From: Topomyia yanbarensis
Lineage: Eukaryota; Arthropoda; Insecta; Diptera; Culicidae
Assembly (NCBI RefSeq): GCF_030247195.1
Contig: NC_080671.1
Location: 100,427,845 to 100,491,844, forward strand
Length of the DNA: 64,000 nt
Direction: 5' to 3'
The notes under the pieces were generated by a model, which saw nothing but the letters and a program-made list of their open reading frames with translations, was not told where the DNA came from and did no database searches. Below, one piece after another: positions 1 to 8,770 of this stretch (its first letter is position 1; the number at the start of each line of letters is the position of its first letter). Made by a program: the position numbers and the translations under genes.

Positions 1-780
1 GATACCCTTACACGATCAATATATTGATCAATAATCGATTTATTGTCAATATTTCTGCACGTGTAGGGTCCGCTTATGGCATCAATATTTTCAAAACGTC
101 TAAGCGGACCCTACACGCGCAAAAATATTGACAATAAACCAATTATTGATCAATATATTGATCGTGTAAGGACATTTTGAAAATATTGATTCTTTAGAAT
201 TCAAATGGGGTTGACGTATTGAAGCAGTCTTGACAATATTTTTATTGACAATATTCTTGTCTCGTATAGGGTCCGTTTTACACGATTAACACATTGATCA
301 ATAATTGGTTCAGTCAATATTTCGTCTCGTGTAGGGTCCGCTTATTGAAGTTGTCTCGTCAATATTTTGATTGACAATACTTTTGTCTCGTTTAAAGCGG
401 ACCCTACACGAGACAAGAATATTGTCAATAAAAATATTGACAAGACTACTTCAATACGTCAATCCCATTTGAATTCTACAGAATCAATATTTTCAAAATG
501 TCCTTACACGATCAATATATTGATCAATAATTGGTTTATTGTAAATATTTCCGCTCGTGTAGGGTGCGCTTAAGATCCGCTTAGGATCTGCTTTACAACA
601 AAAGCGGACCCTACACGGGACAAGGATATTGTCAATAAAAATATTTTCAAGACTGCTTCAATACGTCAATCCCATTTGATTTCTACATGATCAATACTTT
701 CAAGATACCCTTACACTATCAATATATTAATCAATAATCGATTTATTGACAATATTCCTGCACGTGTAGGGTCCGCTAAA
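1..780. repeat. Alternating inverted-repeat array (foldback/MITE-like)
   Basis: One module recurs in both orientations: a GATCAATATATTGATC palindrome, then AATAATCGATTTATTG, then a CGTGTAGGGTCCGCTT end. Bases ~5-78 and ~102-172 form one near-perfect foldback. Further arms start near 240, 330, 395, 515, 600 and 715. There is no credible coding. It looks like nested or tandem foldback MITEs; the family is not identified. Confidence 0.8.
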
Positions 781-838
781 AATAGGACGAAAATTGGATC
801 AACACCCTAGGTAAAATTTGAATTTTCAAACAAAAACA

Positions 839-1168
839 CTATTCACCTGCCGCATCAGCCTTCTTGGATTTTTTCACCAATGGCTCGGAGTCGTCATCAT
901 CCTTCTCGGCATCCTCCTCGTCTTTACCATTCTCGGCCTTCGAGTCCATGGTGTCGTCACCATTTTCGCCCTTATCGCCGGTTTCGGCATCCTCGAAATC
1001 GTCATCGGAAGCGGATGCCTTCTTGGAGTCACCATTTTCTTTGCCGCTTTCGTTCTCATCGACCTCGCGTTCATCGCCCTCCGTTTCCTCCTTATCGGCC
1101 GGTGAGGCTTCTCTTTCTTCATTTTCGCCTTTTTCGGCACTCTTGCGTTTAAGGTTTTCCTTTCTCAT
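839..1168 (-). CDS. Small acidic, lysine/serine-rich nuclear-type protein
   Basis: This is a single-exon ORF of 109 codons. I start it at the first ATG (1168-1166), which has a good dipteran context (CAAA before ATG). An upstream GTG extension lacks support. The product is almost entirely E, D, K, S, G and N: a basic start (MRKENLKRKSAEKG), a long acidic middle, then an acidic run followed by a basic patch (VKKSKK) that could be a nuclear localisation signal. Composition and layout recall prothymosin-like or other chromatin-associated acidic proteins, but there is no diagnostic domain and the comparison is only by composition. No AATAAA is visible just downstream, and palindromic repeats begin about 60 bp beyond the stop. 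It could be a real intronless gene, a retrocopy or a low-complexity chance ORF. The GC-rich, codon-like composition against AT-rich flanks favours coding. Confidence 0.5.
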   Translation of the reverse strand: MRKENLKRKSAEKGENEEREASPADKEETEGDEREVDENESGKENGDSKKASASDDDFEDAETGDKGENGDDTMDSKAENGKDEEDAEKDDDDSEPLVKKSKKADAAGE

Positions 1169-1489
1169 TTTGCAATTAGGCTGTACGAGCACTATTTTCT
1201 AGTGATTATCCGGATGGAAGATAAAATTTTGCAGACGAAAAATACACACTTCACAGGAAAACTTTGCTGCGCTAAAACGGAGCGTCGCTTTGACTGTATT
1301 TTTTGTACTGTTTACGACACTGTCGAAAATCCGAGAGAACAGCGCAAAGGCGAGAGAAACACTTCAAACGCGAGAAAAGAATGCCGGCCGGTTCAGGTCG
1401 ATGTACACTGCAGAATTGCCTCGTTAAAATTTACACGCTTATCCTCCGCTACTCTAAAGGCGTTTTTAATGATAGTGCTTGTGCCCGGT

Positions 1490-1857
1490 CCAAAAAAAAA
1501 ATCGGACGAACATGGTCAGGCGATTTAAATAGTTTGACGTTTGACTCAACTCGCCTGTGCTAATTGCCCCTAGGAACAAATGCGATTTTCGAATGCGATT
1601 GAAAGGCAATTTCAATACTTAGACAAATTTTCTGGCGGCTGAAACGGACTTGATTGTTTTTTGCGTCTTTCAAACATGGCGGTTCATGTTTGGCTTAAGT
1701 ATAAAATTGTTTTTTTTTTAATAATTGGCCTGTTCTCGCTTGTATTTTGTTTGTCTAGTGCACTTCATTTAGCCAACGATTGTGGAAAATTGTGGAATCG
1801 TGTGTAAACATAGTGGAATCGTGTGTAAACATAGTGGAGCAAGATCTCTGACCTAAA
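1490..1857. repeat. Dispersed repeat A, left part of an interrupted copy
   Basis: About 370 bp here match 8275-8620 closely over the whole stretch, including TTTGACGTTTGACTCAACTC, CCCCTAGGAACAAATGC, TCATGTTTGGCTTAAG and GGAATCGTGTGTAA. The match stops at about 1857 and resumes at about 3689. The 1.8 kb between them is therefore later insertion. Identity of the unit is unknown and no coding is seen. Confidence 0.75.
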
Positions 1858-2005
1858 GTCTTAATGAAAGTCAGATTGCGGTAAGTTTTGGTGTGCAATA
1901 TCAATTTCACCATAGTTTGGTGGTGATTACCTAGTATACTGATAAGTTTATGTGAGTAGATAATAAATCCGAAAATAAATATTTTTTTGTAATTTTCATA
2001 TTAAG

Positions 2006-2672
2006 CAATTCTTGATAAACATATGATTACGGCTTAAAAGCCAACTGTCAAAATTCTCTTTGAAAGGAAATTCCGGACAAACCGTTACTCGTCAATCACA
2101 GATGTTGGTAGTAAACAAAAGGAAAAAGGTTTCTTTCATGAACTACTGTGAACCACAGACAACAGACGTCCATCTTCAGCATTCAACTTGTGTAAAAACT
2201 GTAACGGTTCCGAAGGTAGTTGTGATATCCAAACCAGGTGCGCTACTGTCGTCATCTTTTTTTGTGGCTGAGTTCGACTGAATTGACAGTGGTTATTCCT
2301 CTACCCAGTCAAACTAGTTCGGAACCGGTTCGGACTTCCAGTATGAAATCCAGCTCAAATGCATGAACCGATAGAGTTGGAATCGGTTGTTTTCTTTGAG
2401 CATGATTCCATATTGAATCCAGCCAGGATTTCGAACCGGTTCCGGAATGGATTTGACGGATAGTTGGGATAGGTTGGTTTGGCGGCGCTAGTGTTTATCG
2501 TATATTAATTCAAATGTTTACACACGTTTTTTAAATATTTTTGTTCGATCATGGATGTCTGTTCTCTGTGTGTGAACTGTGTTCGACCAGTAACAGTTTG
2601 CCCGAAATTTCCTTTCAAAGAGAATTTTGACAGTTGGCTTTTAAGCCGTAACCATATGTTTATCGAGAATTA
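2006..2672. mobile_element. MITE with ~85-bp terminal inverted repeats, itself interrupted
   Basis: The left end (TTCTTGATAAACATATGATT at ~2008) is the inverse of the right end (to ~2672). The arms share TTACGGCTTAAAAGCCAACT and TTCTCTTTGAAAGGAAAT. A compact 228-bp relative lies at 41015-41242. The extra length here is explained largely by a second palindromic element nested at ~2299-2481. It has no coding capacity. Confidence 0.8.
2299..2481. mobile_element. Palindromic MITE of the AACCGGTTC/GGAATCGGTTGTT family, nested
   Basis: Near-palindromic: GTTCGGAACCGGTTCGGA at the left mirrors GAACCGGTTCCGGAATGG at the right, with a central GGAATCGGTTGTT. Relatives in this window lie at ~3055-3190 (diverged), 13404-13530, 14455-14585, 27445-27625 and 42333-42504. 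Confidence 0.7.
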
Positions 2673-3213
2673 AGGGCGATTAAATGGCGCGTTCCCTGGG
2701 CAATTAGGTAATACTTTCATGGAAATATTTAAGAGATGGCACTGCTTCAGTGGTGGCTATGGTGAATTTAAATGAATGGGAAAGATATTAAAACTTGGGA
2801 TTTTGGAGAAACTATAATATTGTGGTTGTAAAATGAATACACATTTGATGCAGAAAAAATATGAGAACAGTTTGTAGAAGTTTATTTAGATACTTACTTG
2901 AAAATTTTCATATAAAATCTAAAAACACTGTTTGCGTGCATACATTTTACTCATTGGTTTCCACCAAGAAAAGTTGAAACTCTTTCTCTCACAACTCTCT
3001 GTTTCACTCGTTTTGACAGCAGATTCCCTGCTCATCGCAATCGGAATGTTTTCTTTTAGAATTCAAGCGCAAATGTAACAACCGTTTCGAAAACTGATTC
3101 ATTCAGGATGGGTTGTTGCCTTCGGTTGGAATTCCATCATAAATCAGCCCATATTCCAAATCTCATTCCAAATGTAATTTACTGGGATGAGGATATTTTA
3201 TGGTACGGACATC

Positions 3214-3381
3214 TACCCAGTTAAGCTCAGCCGGAAATGAACTGGAATTCTGGCTGGTTCCAGTTCGCATTCCGGCTCCAGTGACGTGATTCTAGTTAGA
3301 ACCGGTTGTGTCACTGGAGCCCGTGTACGAACTGGAACCAGCCAGAATTCCAGTTCATTTCCGGCTGAACTTTACTGGGTA
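3214..3381. mobile_element. 168-bp palindromic MITE with TA-type ends
   Basis: It starts TACCCAGTTAAGCTCAGCCG and ends as its inverse (..CTGAACTTTACTGGGTA), with ~70-bp arms containing GAACTGGAATTCTGGCTGG on one side and its reverse complement on the other. The TA at each edge suggests a Tc1/mariner-type TA target, an inference from the ends only. Confidence 0.75.
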
Positions 3382-3688
3382 TGTGTCGTCATAAAGAAGC
3401 TCTAGTTTCATGTATATTGCCGCATGATTATTATTATTTATTATTATTTATTTATAAAGGTTTTAACCACAAGGGTCATTCGCCTTTTTTAGAAATAATA
3501 AACATTTCAGGAAATTACATTTCAAAAGTATAAGAAAAATGCGAAAATTATTGCGATCGTCTGTCCTGGGCGCACTGCTTGCTGTTTCTCGTTATCTTTC
3601 TCGGGGGCAAAGCGTTATTGACATTATTCCCTTTACCGTTTGCTGCTTGTTGGTTAATCCAACGACACGACTAGACACTTGCATTCCG

Positions 3689-3840
3689 AAACTGTATCGT
3701 AAATCTGACTACCCCTCAGTAACTCAGGTAACTGGTACTGTCAAATATGACATTTGGTTGGAAAATGTATGAAACCTGCAACACTGAATAATCTGTTATT
3801 TTTCCAAACAACCTTCCGTGGCAACCCCTGGTTACGATGT
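3689..3840. repeat. Dispersed repeat A, right part of the interrupted copy
   Basis: This matches 8618-8765: both carry CCTCAGTAACTCAGG or a close variant, TGTCAAATATGACATTT and AACACTGAATA. It continues the unit that breaks off at 1857. Confidence 0.7.
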
Positions 3841-4355
3841 AAAAACTTATTTGTTTACAAAATCGTTATAAGTTAAATTTTTTTCGGATAAATATTTTGT
3901 GTAGTGTATAGAGTAATTTATCATTTAATTGCTTTTTGAAATGTTGTGACCGGAAGCGGAAGGAAGTTCAAAAGCTAGCGCTATGGGTGCAGATGCATTA
4001 AAGTGCGATTTCATCGAGAGTGGCTTCATCGAAAAGCAGCAAATCTACAGAAAAGCATCCCAAAGAAGAAGTTGCCGGCCTGGAGCAAGCATTCAGCGAA
4101 CTGGACATAGCTAAATCAAAGTGACACACTGGTTTCTAACTCCGATTTTAACTCGCGCCGTTACCAAATATATGCTTGCTTTCTTCCCCAGGTTTCTTTG
4201 CTTAAAGTGCTGATGTAACCCTTTCGTTAACACGTATCTGAGGTGATGCTATGTAGATATAAGCAGTCCTTATAGCACGACAACATGAATTTTTAGTAGC
4301 TGTATATTGCATTATTGAATGTACCAATCTGCATTTCTGTTCCAAGTGAAACATC
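3841..4355. other. Unassigned spacer with a short coding-like tail
   Basis: No complete gene is seen. On the plus strand ~4022-4124 a frame reads a serine/lysine-rich stretch and then KEEVAGLEQAFSELDIAKSK before a TGA at 4122-4124. It reads like the C-terminus of a real protein, but I do not recognise it and nothing upstream completes it. It may be a pseudogene remnant. Confidence 0.3.
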
Positions 4356-4363
4356 CTCTAGAG

Positions 4364-4568
4364 CAGTGATTCTTAACCTCGGATCTCTAGGGGGCTGCAA
4401 AGAAAAATACATTTTCCGAGTGCATAATGAAATTTAAAGTCTTGGTACTTAACAAACTGAAAATAATATTTTGATAGCACGCATAATCGATGTTTATCCG
4501 TGGGGGTTCGCAGCAACCCAGGCTGATTTCTAAGAGGTCCGTCGTACAAAAAAGGTTGAGAACCGCTG
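4364..4568. mobile_element. hAT-type MITE with exact 8-bp target duplication
   Basis: The element runs from CAGTGATTCTTAACCTC to GAGGTTGAGAACCGCTG-like ends (inverse repeats with a few mismatches). It is flanked by the exact 8-bp direct repeat CTCTAGAG at 4356-4363 and 4569-4576. An 8-bp duplication plus CAGTGRTTCTYAACC ends is the established signature of hAT-superfamily (Charlie-like) non-autonomous elements. Length 205 bp, no coding. Confidence 0.9.
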
Positions 4569-4576
4569 CTCTAGAG

Positions 4577-5056
4577 AGCCTATAGTTTTTGTAGCATTAT
4601 TCCAACTCATCGCTAAGTGCAGTGAACACTAGAAATGCTCGGAGCTGACATCTCCGTGCAGTTTCTGATGGCGTTTTTTCTTGATCATATGTTTTGACAG
4701 CAGTGCTGACTCAGTTTTGCTTCATGCAAAAACGACATGAGTGAACAAAAAGCCTTTTTTAAAAAAATTGCATACACCGTGAACAATATATCTATTCGTT
4801 ATGCAAGCAGCAATTTGCACACACACACGGTTATTTAAATTAAACACTTGAAACATAAAACAGTAATCCAATATACAAACATCATTAATTAAATGATTGT
4901 GTCAGAATGTAATTATTTGCGCGGCAAAGGCACGTAGAGATGAAGGTTAATAAAATTTATGAAAAAAAACATGAAATGAAACGTTTAAGTATTTTTATCC
5001 TGAATTTCTTTAAAAAGAACCGCTAACGAGTTACTTAACTCGCCATTATCACTCGA
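4577..5056. other. AT-rich spacer, nothing recognised
   Basis: No ORF, RNA gene or clear repeat boundary found. Confidence 0.5.
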
Positions 5057-5245
5057 TTAGTCTCCGAATATTTCTTTAATTCCCGTTTCATGATCCAAGG
5101 TACTTGAGGCAGCAAGCGCCGATTCAGTTGCATTCGTTTTTATCATCAACGGACGATAGTTTCCCTGCCCTTCTTTCTGATGCTTTTGAGTGTGACCTTT
5201 GAAATGCAGTATCAGAAATAACATACCACCCACAGACAACGCACA
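5057..5245 (-). pseudogene. C2H2 zinc-finger C-terminal remnant
   Basis: On the minus strand, one frame reads CVVCGWYVISDTAFQR and, after a 1-nt shift, the adjoining frame continues HTQKHQKEGQGNYRP. Joined conceptually, the cysteines and histidines have exact C-x2-C-x12-H-x3-H spacing. A ~35-residue tail follows to a stop at about 5057. The frameshift inside the finger argues that this is a decayed copy. It lies directly 3' of the RpL7A-like remnant on the same strand. The finger could be a chance pattern, as only one is visible. Confidence 0.4.
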
Positions 5246-5399
5246 AAAACTATCTTACGTTTATCTTTTCCAGATTTTATTCTCTCTTAACCACAGCTGA
5301 TTCTTCCGCGAATGAAAGAAATCAGCCTTAAACAATATTATGCACCTAAGCATACATTGAATCGACACACCCATCAAACTATTGAGCTTACAGCGTCTT

Positions 5400-5918
5400 C
5401 TACGTCAATTCACGCTCCTTGGCCCTCTTGAGCTTGGCGATGCGAGCCATACTCTTCGGACCAAGCAGACCACCTCCCCAGTGCTTGCGAATTTTCTCAT
5501 AGCGATCGTTGAAGTTAGTCTTAATGGTGTCCACCAGTTTGGACAGATTGGCCCGGTCCGAATTGTCAACCTGGGTAAGTGCAATGCAGGTACAGGTCGT
5601 GCGATTCACTAGCGTTCCCAAACGAGATTTGCTCTTGATAATACAGTATGAGATTCCCATCTTGCGGCACAGAGCGGGCAGATAGATGACCAACTCAATT
5701 GGGTCCACATCATAAGCGATAACAACCAGCTGCTCTACTAGTTTTACCACGGTGTTAGCACCCTGGCGCAGCTGATTGCCCTTCTTCGCCGGTGGTTCAG
5801 GCTTGCCGGCAGCCTTTGCCTCGGCCTTAGCCTCCAGGCGCTGGATTTTAGCGATCGGATTCTCCGGACGATACTTTTCCAACAGCTTGAACAACTACTG
5901 GGCGGTATGTTTATTCAA
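5400..5918 (-). pseudogene. RpL7A: Ribosomal protein L7A (eL8) truncated pseudogene
   Basis: The minus strand encodes the C-terminal ~60% of the 60S protein L7A/eL8 (usual length ~265-270 aa), with hallmark stretches [30 protein letters not shown] and [13 protein letters not shown]. Lesions: (1) an in-frame TAG at 5897-5895. Homology reads through it ([18 protein letters not shown], where the family has a glutamine, CAG to TAG). (2) A 12-bp gap at ~5732 removes the conserved KKAQ after LVEQ. (3) The N-terminal ~100 residues are absent. Upstream of ~5918 homology fades. An AATAAA lies on the minus strand near 5282. The copy is intronless over the visible part, so a 5'-truncated retrocopy is likely. 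A functional gene with an intron ending just before the TTG is the alternative, but the match upstream of the stop argues against it. Confidence 0.85.
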
Positions 5919-6043
5919 AAAAGGCTCAATTCAAATTCAGTTCAGATGAGAAAAAAAACCTTACCTGCTAAAAATAACGTAAGTCAATGAGAATACCTTA
6001 AAAACAACTATCTGCCACTACTCTAGGTCGGCCGGGCCCGTTT

Positions 6044-6759
6044 CTAAGACATCTTCTGCCCGTGATACAGACCGGTGTAGTAGCCGCTCATGTACCAAGA
6101 CATGAGCATAGCGGAAAGATTCTCCGACTCGACATCATCATTATCTAGCATCGATGGCATCGGCGGTGGCGGTGGTACCACAAATGAGGCTCCCATTCCC
6201 ATCCCAGCACCGGAACCAGCAGCCGCCGACGCTGCTGATCCAGCCATAGGCATTCGGAAGCTAGGACTGTAGGTAATCCTAATGTTGCTAGCTTTCTTAG
6301 TCAACTTCTCCTCATCGTCGCTAACTTCCATCCGTTGGTGATCTTCTTCAAAGGCTAGTTCTGCTGCATCCTCACGCTGCTTGCGACGTGCCTTGCGTCC
6401 TCACGATGGCACCAAGCTGTCTGCCGCCACAGTCTGGTCGTTATTGTAGCCCACATAGCAAAGCAGTGTGCTGCCGTCCTTTGACATTGCCAAAATTTTG
6501 GCTTCATAATCTACACCATCGTCGTAGGCGGCTCGGCAGTAATCGCCGATCTCGAACACCGGCTTGCTTCCCATTTCAACGGAACCTTTCTCGGTCGCAG
6601 TACCTTTTTGTTAGTTTTCATGGCCAATCGCATGGCAACCTCCTCTCTGACCATTATTAACGATTCGTCGTACTTGCGAATGATGAGCGTATCGTCCCAA
6701 ATTTCGTCGTTCGAATGCTCACTTTCGGAGCTGCTGGAGCTCGGCTTAACGCGACCCAA
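6044..6759 (-). pseudogene. Smn: Survival motor neuron (SMN) pseudogene
   Basis: This is a degraded full-length copy of SMN, the core of the SMN-Gemin complex that assembles Sm rings on snRNAs. In order on the minus strand: the Gemin2-binding segment (NDEIWDDTLIIRKYDE), a Tudor domain (FEIGDYCRAAYDDGVDYEAK ... LLCYVGYNND), a Lys/Arg-rich linker, a proline run with PPPPPMP, and the C-terminal YG box ([17 protein letters not shown]). Lesions: the apparent start codon reads TTG (6759-6757). A frameshift near 6605-6612 separates the N-terminal frame from the Tudor frame. A TGA at 6403-6401 replaces the tryptophan expected in LVPSWG. No introns interrupt the domains, so a retrocopy is likely, though no poly(A) tract remains. 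It sits 125 bp from the RpL7A remnant, same strand. Confidence 0.88.
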
Positions 6760-7163
6760 GTTTATATAATGGCAGTTCTGGTTATCACGGAGAACAGATT
6801 TTTGAATAAATAAATCGAGAATTTTGTGAAAAACTGCTTCGAATTATAAAAGACGATTGAAATTTGATTTTTTGTGTTCTGAAACTGGAAATCTGGCAGA
6901 CAAAAGCAACCGTTGCAGGTTCCTCATACAGAGGACAACGAAAGGTCGTACGATGCCGATAACCCGTTCAGAGCCCGTTTCTTATGAAATTTGTTTTTCA
7001 AGTTAGTTACTGGACTGGTATTGTGCAAATAACATGGTTGCTATACAGCAACTGAAAATCAATAAACAAAAGAAGTGTTGCTGAAGAGATAATTTTTTCG
7101 TTCGAATCAAGGGGTCACTCAATATACTGGTAACTGGCAGTAAATGACTCGGACCCTTTTTCT

Positions 7164-8078
7164 TCACAATATTTCATTGAGTTTCAGGTCGTGTCGTTGG
7201 TTAATCTGTGTGTCCTCTCCATCGCTCTCGTGTACGTCCATATCACTATCACTAGAGTTGGTTGATTGCTCACTGTTGGCTGATATTTGATGCTTTTTGT
7301 GTTTACTAGTGACCTTAGTGTATCCGTCTTCTTTTTTGGTCATTCCTGCGGCCGGTGTACTGGATGTTTGCTTTGGGCTATCGGAGATTATCTTTTGGCC
7401 GGTTGACTGTGGTTTAGCGGTGGAAGGCTGTTTATCAGTGCGTGTTGTAGTAGATCCATTTTCCGCAGCAGTTTTAGCGCATGGTTTACCGTAGTGTGCC
7501 GTTTGGTTGCAGAACTGGCACGTGGGCGTCTGCCCAGGGTACGTGCAAAGGGTTTTTTGAATGTAAGTAATCCCTTGAGAAGATTTGCATTCGAAGGTCA
7601 AGTAAGATGGTATAGGTTTGTGCAGCTGCATTCTGACGATACGAACCCCGGTGAGAATACCGGGGAAAAAGTTTCTCCAGGTGTCATTCTTGACGGATTC
7701 CACTTCTCCGTATTGGGACATGTATTTTTTAATGTACTCGGAGCTGGTGCGCGGTGCCAAATCATGTAATAAAACTTCAGTAAAATCTCGGTCTATATAG
7801 ACGGGGATCTTGGTTTTAATGTTGTCGTATTCGATTTCGTGTTGCATATTATTCATCACACTAAAGAATTCTGCATCGGATAGCGTCTGGAACGTTATTA
7901 GTATCACGTTTTTTGTATGATGCAGCTGGAGGTGTGTAACTGCCGCAAGATCAAGATTCATGTTCACTTTTATTAACTGTTCCACCTCACGCACTGTAGG
8001 TCTTCGTCGAGTTTGCGTAAAGTCAATCACGACAGTGTTTTCCCTTAGTGGGCGCACTTTGCTTTTTTGTTCGCTCAT
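7164..8078 (-). CDS. LINE ORF1 (gag-like, one CCHC knuckle), orphan
   Basis: An intact ORF of 304 codons from the first ATG (8078-8076; GAGCAAA precedes it). An upstream GTG is less likely. The N-terminal ~190 residues have the RRM-like alternation seen in ORF1 proteins of mosquito I/LOA-type non-LTR retrotransposons. A single zinc knuckle follows (CQFCNQTAHYGKPC: C-x2-C-x4-H-x4-C), then a low-complexity S/T/K/D-rich tail. ORF1 proteins coat element RNA and act as chaperones. No ORF2 (endonuclease/RT) is found on the 3' side (6770-7160), so the element is truncated or the ORF stands alone. Being open over 304 codons, it is either a recent insertion or a domesticated gene. The exact clade is not certain. 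Confidence 0.75.
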   Translation of the reverse strand: MSEQKSKVRPLRENTVVIDFTQTRRRPTVREVEQLIKVNMNLDLAAVTHLQLHHTKNVILITFQTLSDAEFFSVMNNMQHEIEYDNIKTKIPVYIDRDFTEVLLHDLAPRTSSEYIKKYMSQYGEVESVKNDTWRNFFPGILTGVRIVRMQLHKPIPSYLTFECKSSQGITYIQKTLCTYPGQTPTCQFCNQTAHYGKPCAKTAAENGSTTTRTDKQPSTAKPQSTGQKIISDSPKQTSSTPAAGMTKKEDGYTKVTSKHKKHQISANSEQSTNSSDSDMDVHESDGEDTQINQRHDLKLNEIL

Positions 8079-8274
8079 TTTGCTCACCGTGGGGCAACGA
8101 GGCTTTTTCCTGTTACTGGTGTGAATGCCGCAAGATGTTTAAAATATGGAAAAGCGCACCCTATCATATAACGTAAGCAGAAGCGACATAAACTACTCAA
8201 TTTGAAATCGCCCAAATGTTGCATTTGAAATAGCCTCCTAATTGTCAGCAACTTGCTGGCAAATTGAAGGACAA

Positions 8275-8770
8275 CCCGGTAAAAAAATGCGGGCGAACAT
8301 GGCCAGCCTATTTAAACAGTTTGACGTTTGACTCAACTCGCCTGTGCTATTTGCCCCTAGGAACAAATGCAATTTGCAAATGCGATTTAAAGGCAACTTC
8401 AACATTTAGAGAAATTTCCTAGAGGCTGAAATGGACTTGGTTATTTTTGCGATTTTCAAACATGGTGGTTCATGTTTGGCTTAAGCTTAAAATTGTTTTT
8501 TGAACAATTCGCGTGTTCTCGCTTGTATTTTGTTTGTCTAGTGCACATTATTTAGCCACCGAATGTGGGAAATTGTGGAATCGTGTGTAAGTATAGTGGA
8601 ACAAGATCTCTGAATTCTAAAAGTGTATCGGAAATATGACCACTCCTCAGTGACTCAGGCAACTAGTAATGTCAAATATGACATTTCGTTAGAAAATGCA
8701 TAAAACTAGTAACACTGAATAGTTTATTTATTATTTTTTTCAAATAGCCTAGTTACCGTTGAGTTCCTTA
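8275..8770. repeat. Dispersed repeat A, uninterrupted copy
   Basis: A continuous ~500-bp unit matching 1490-1857 plus 3689-3840 in the same order and orientation. It shows what the interrupted copy looked like before insertions. It starts about 200 bp upstream (in the minus-strand sense) of the ORF1 start; whether it is the 5' region of that element is undecided. Confidence 0.7.

Noticed and set aside
864..1202. Serine-rich ORF (112 codons) on the plus strand, and two arginine/histidine-rich ORFs at 874-1152
   Set aside because: Antisense or off-frame shadows of the acidic minus-strand ORF; composition is dictated by it.
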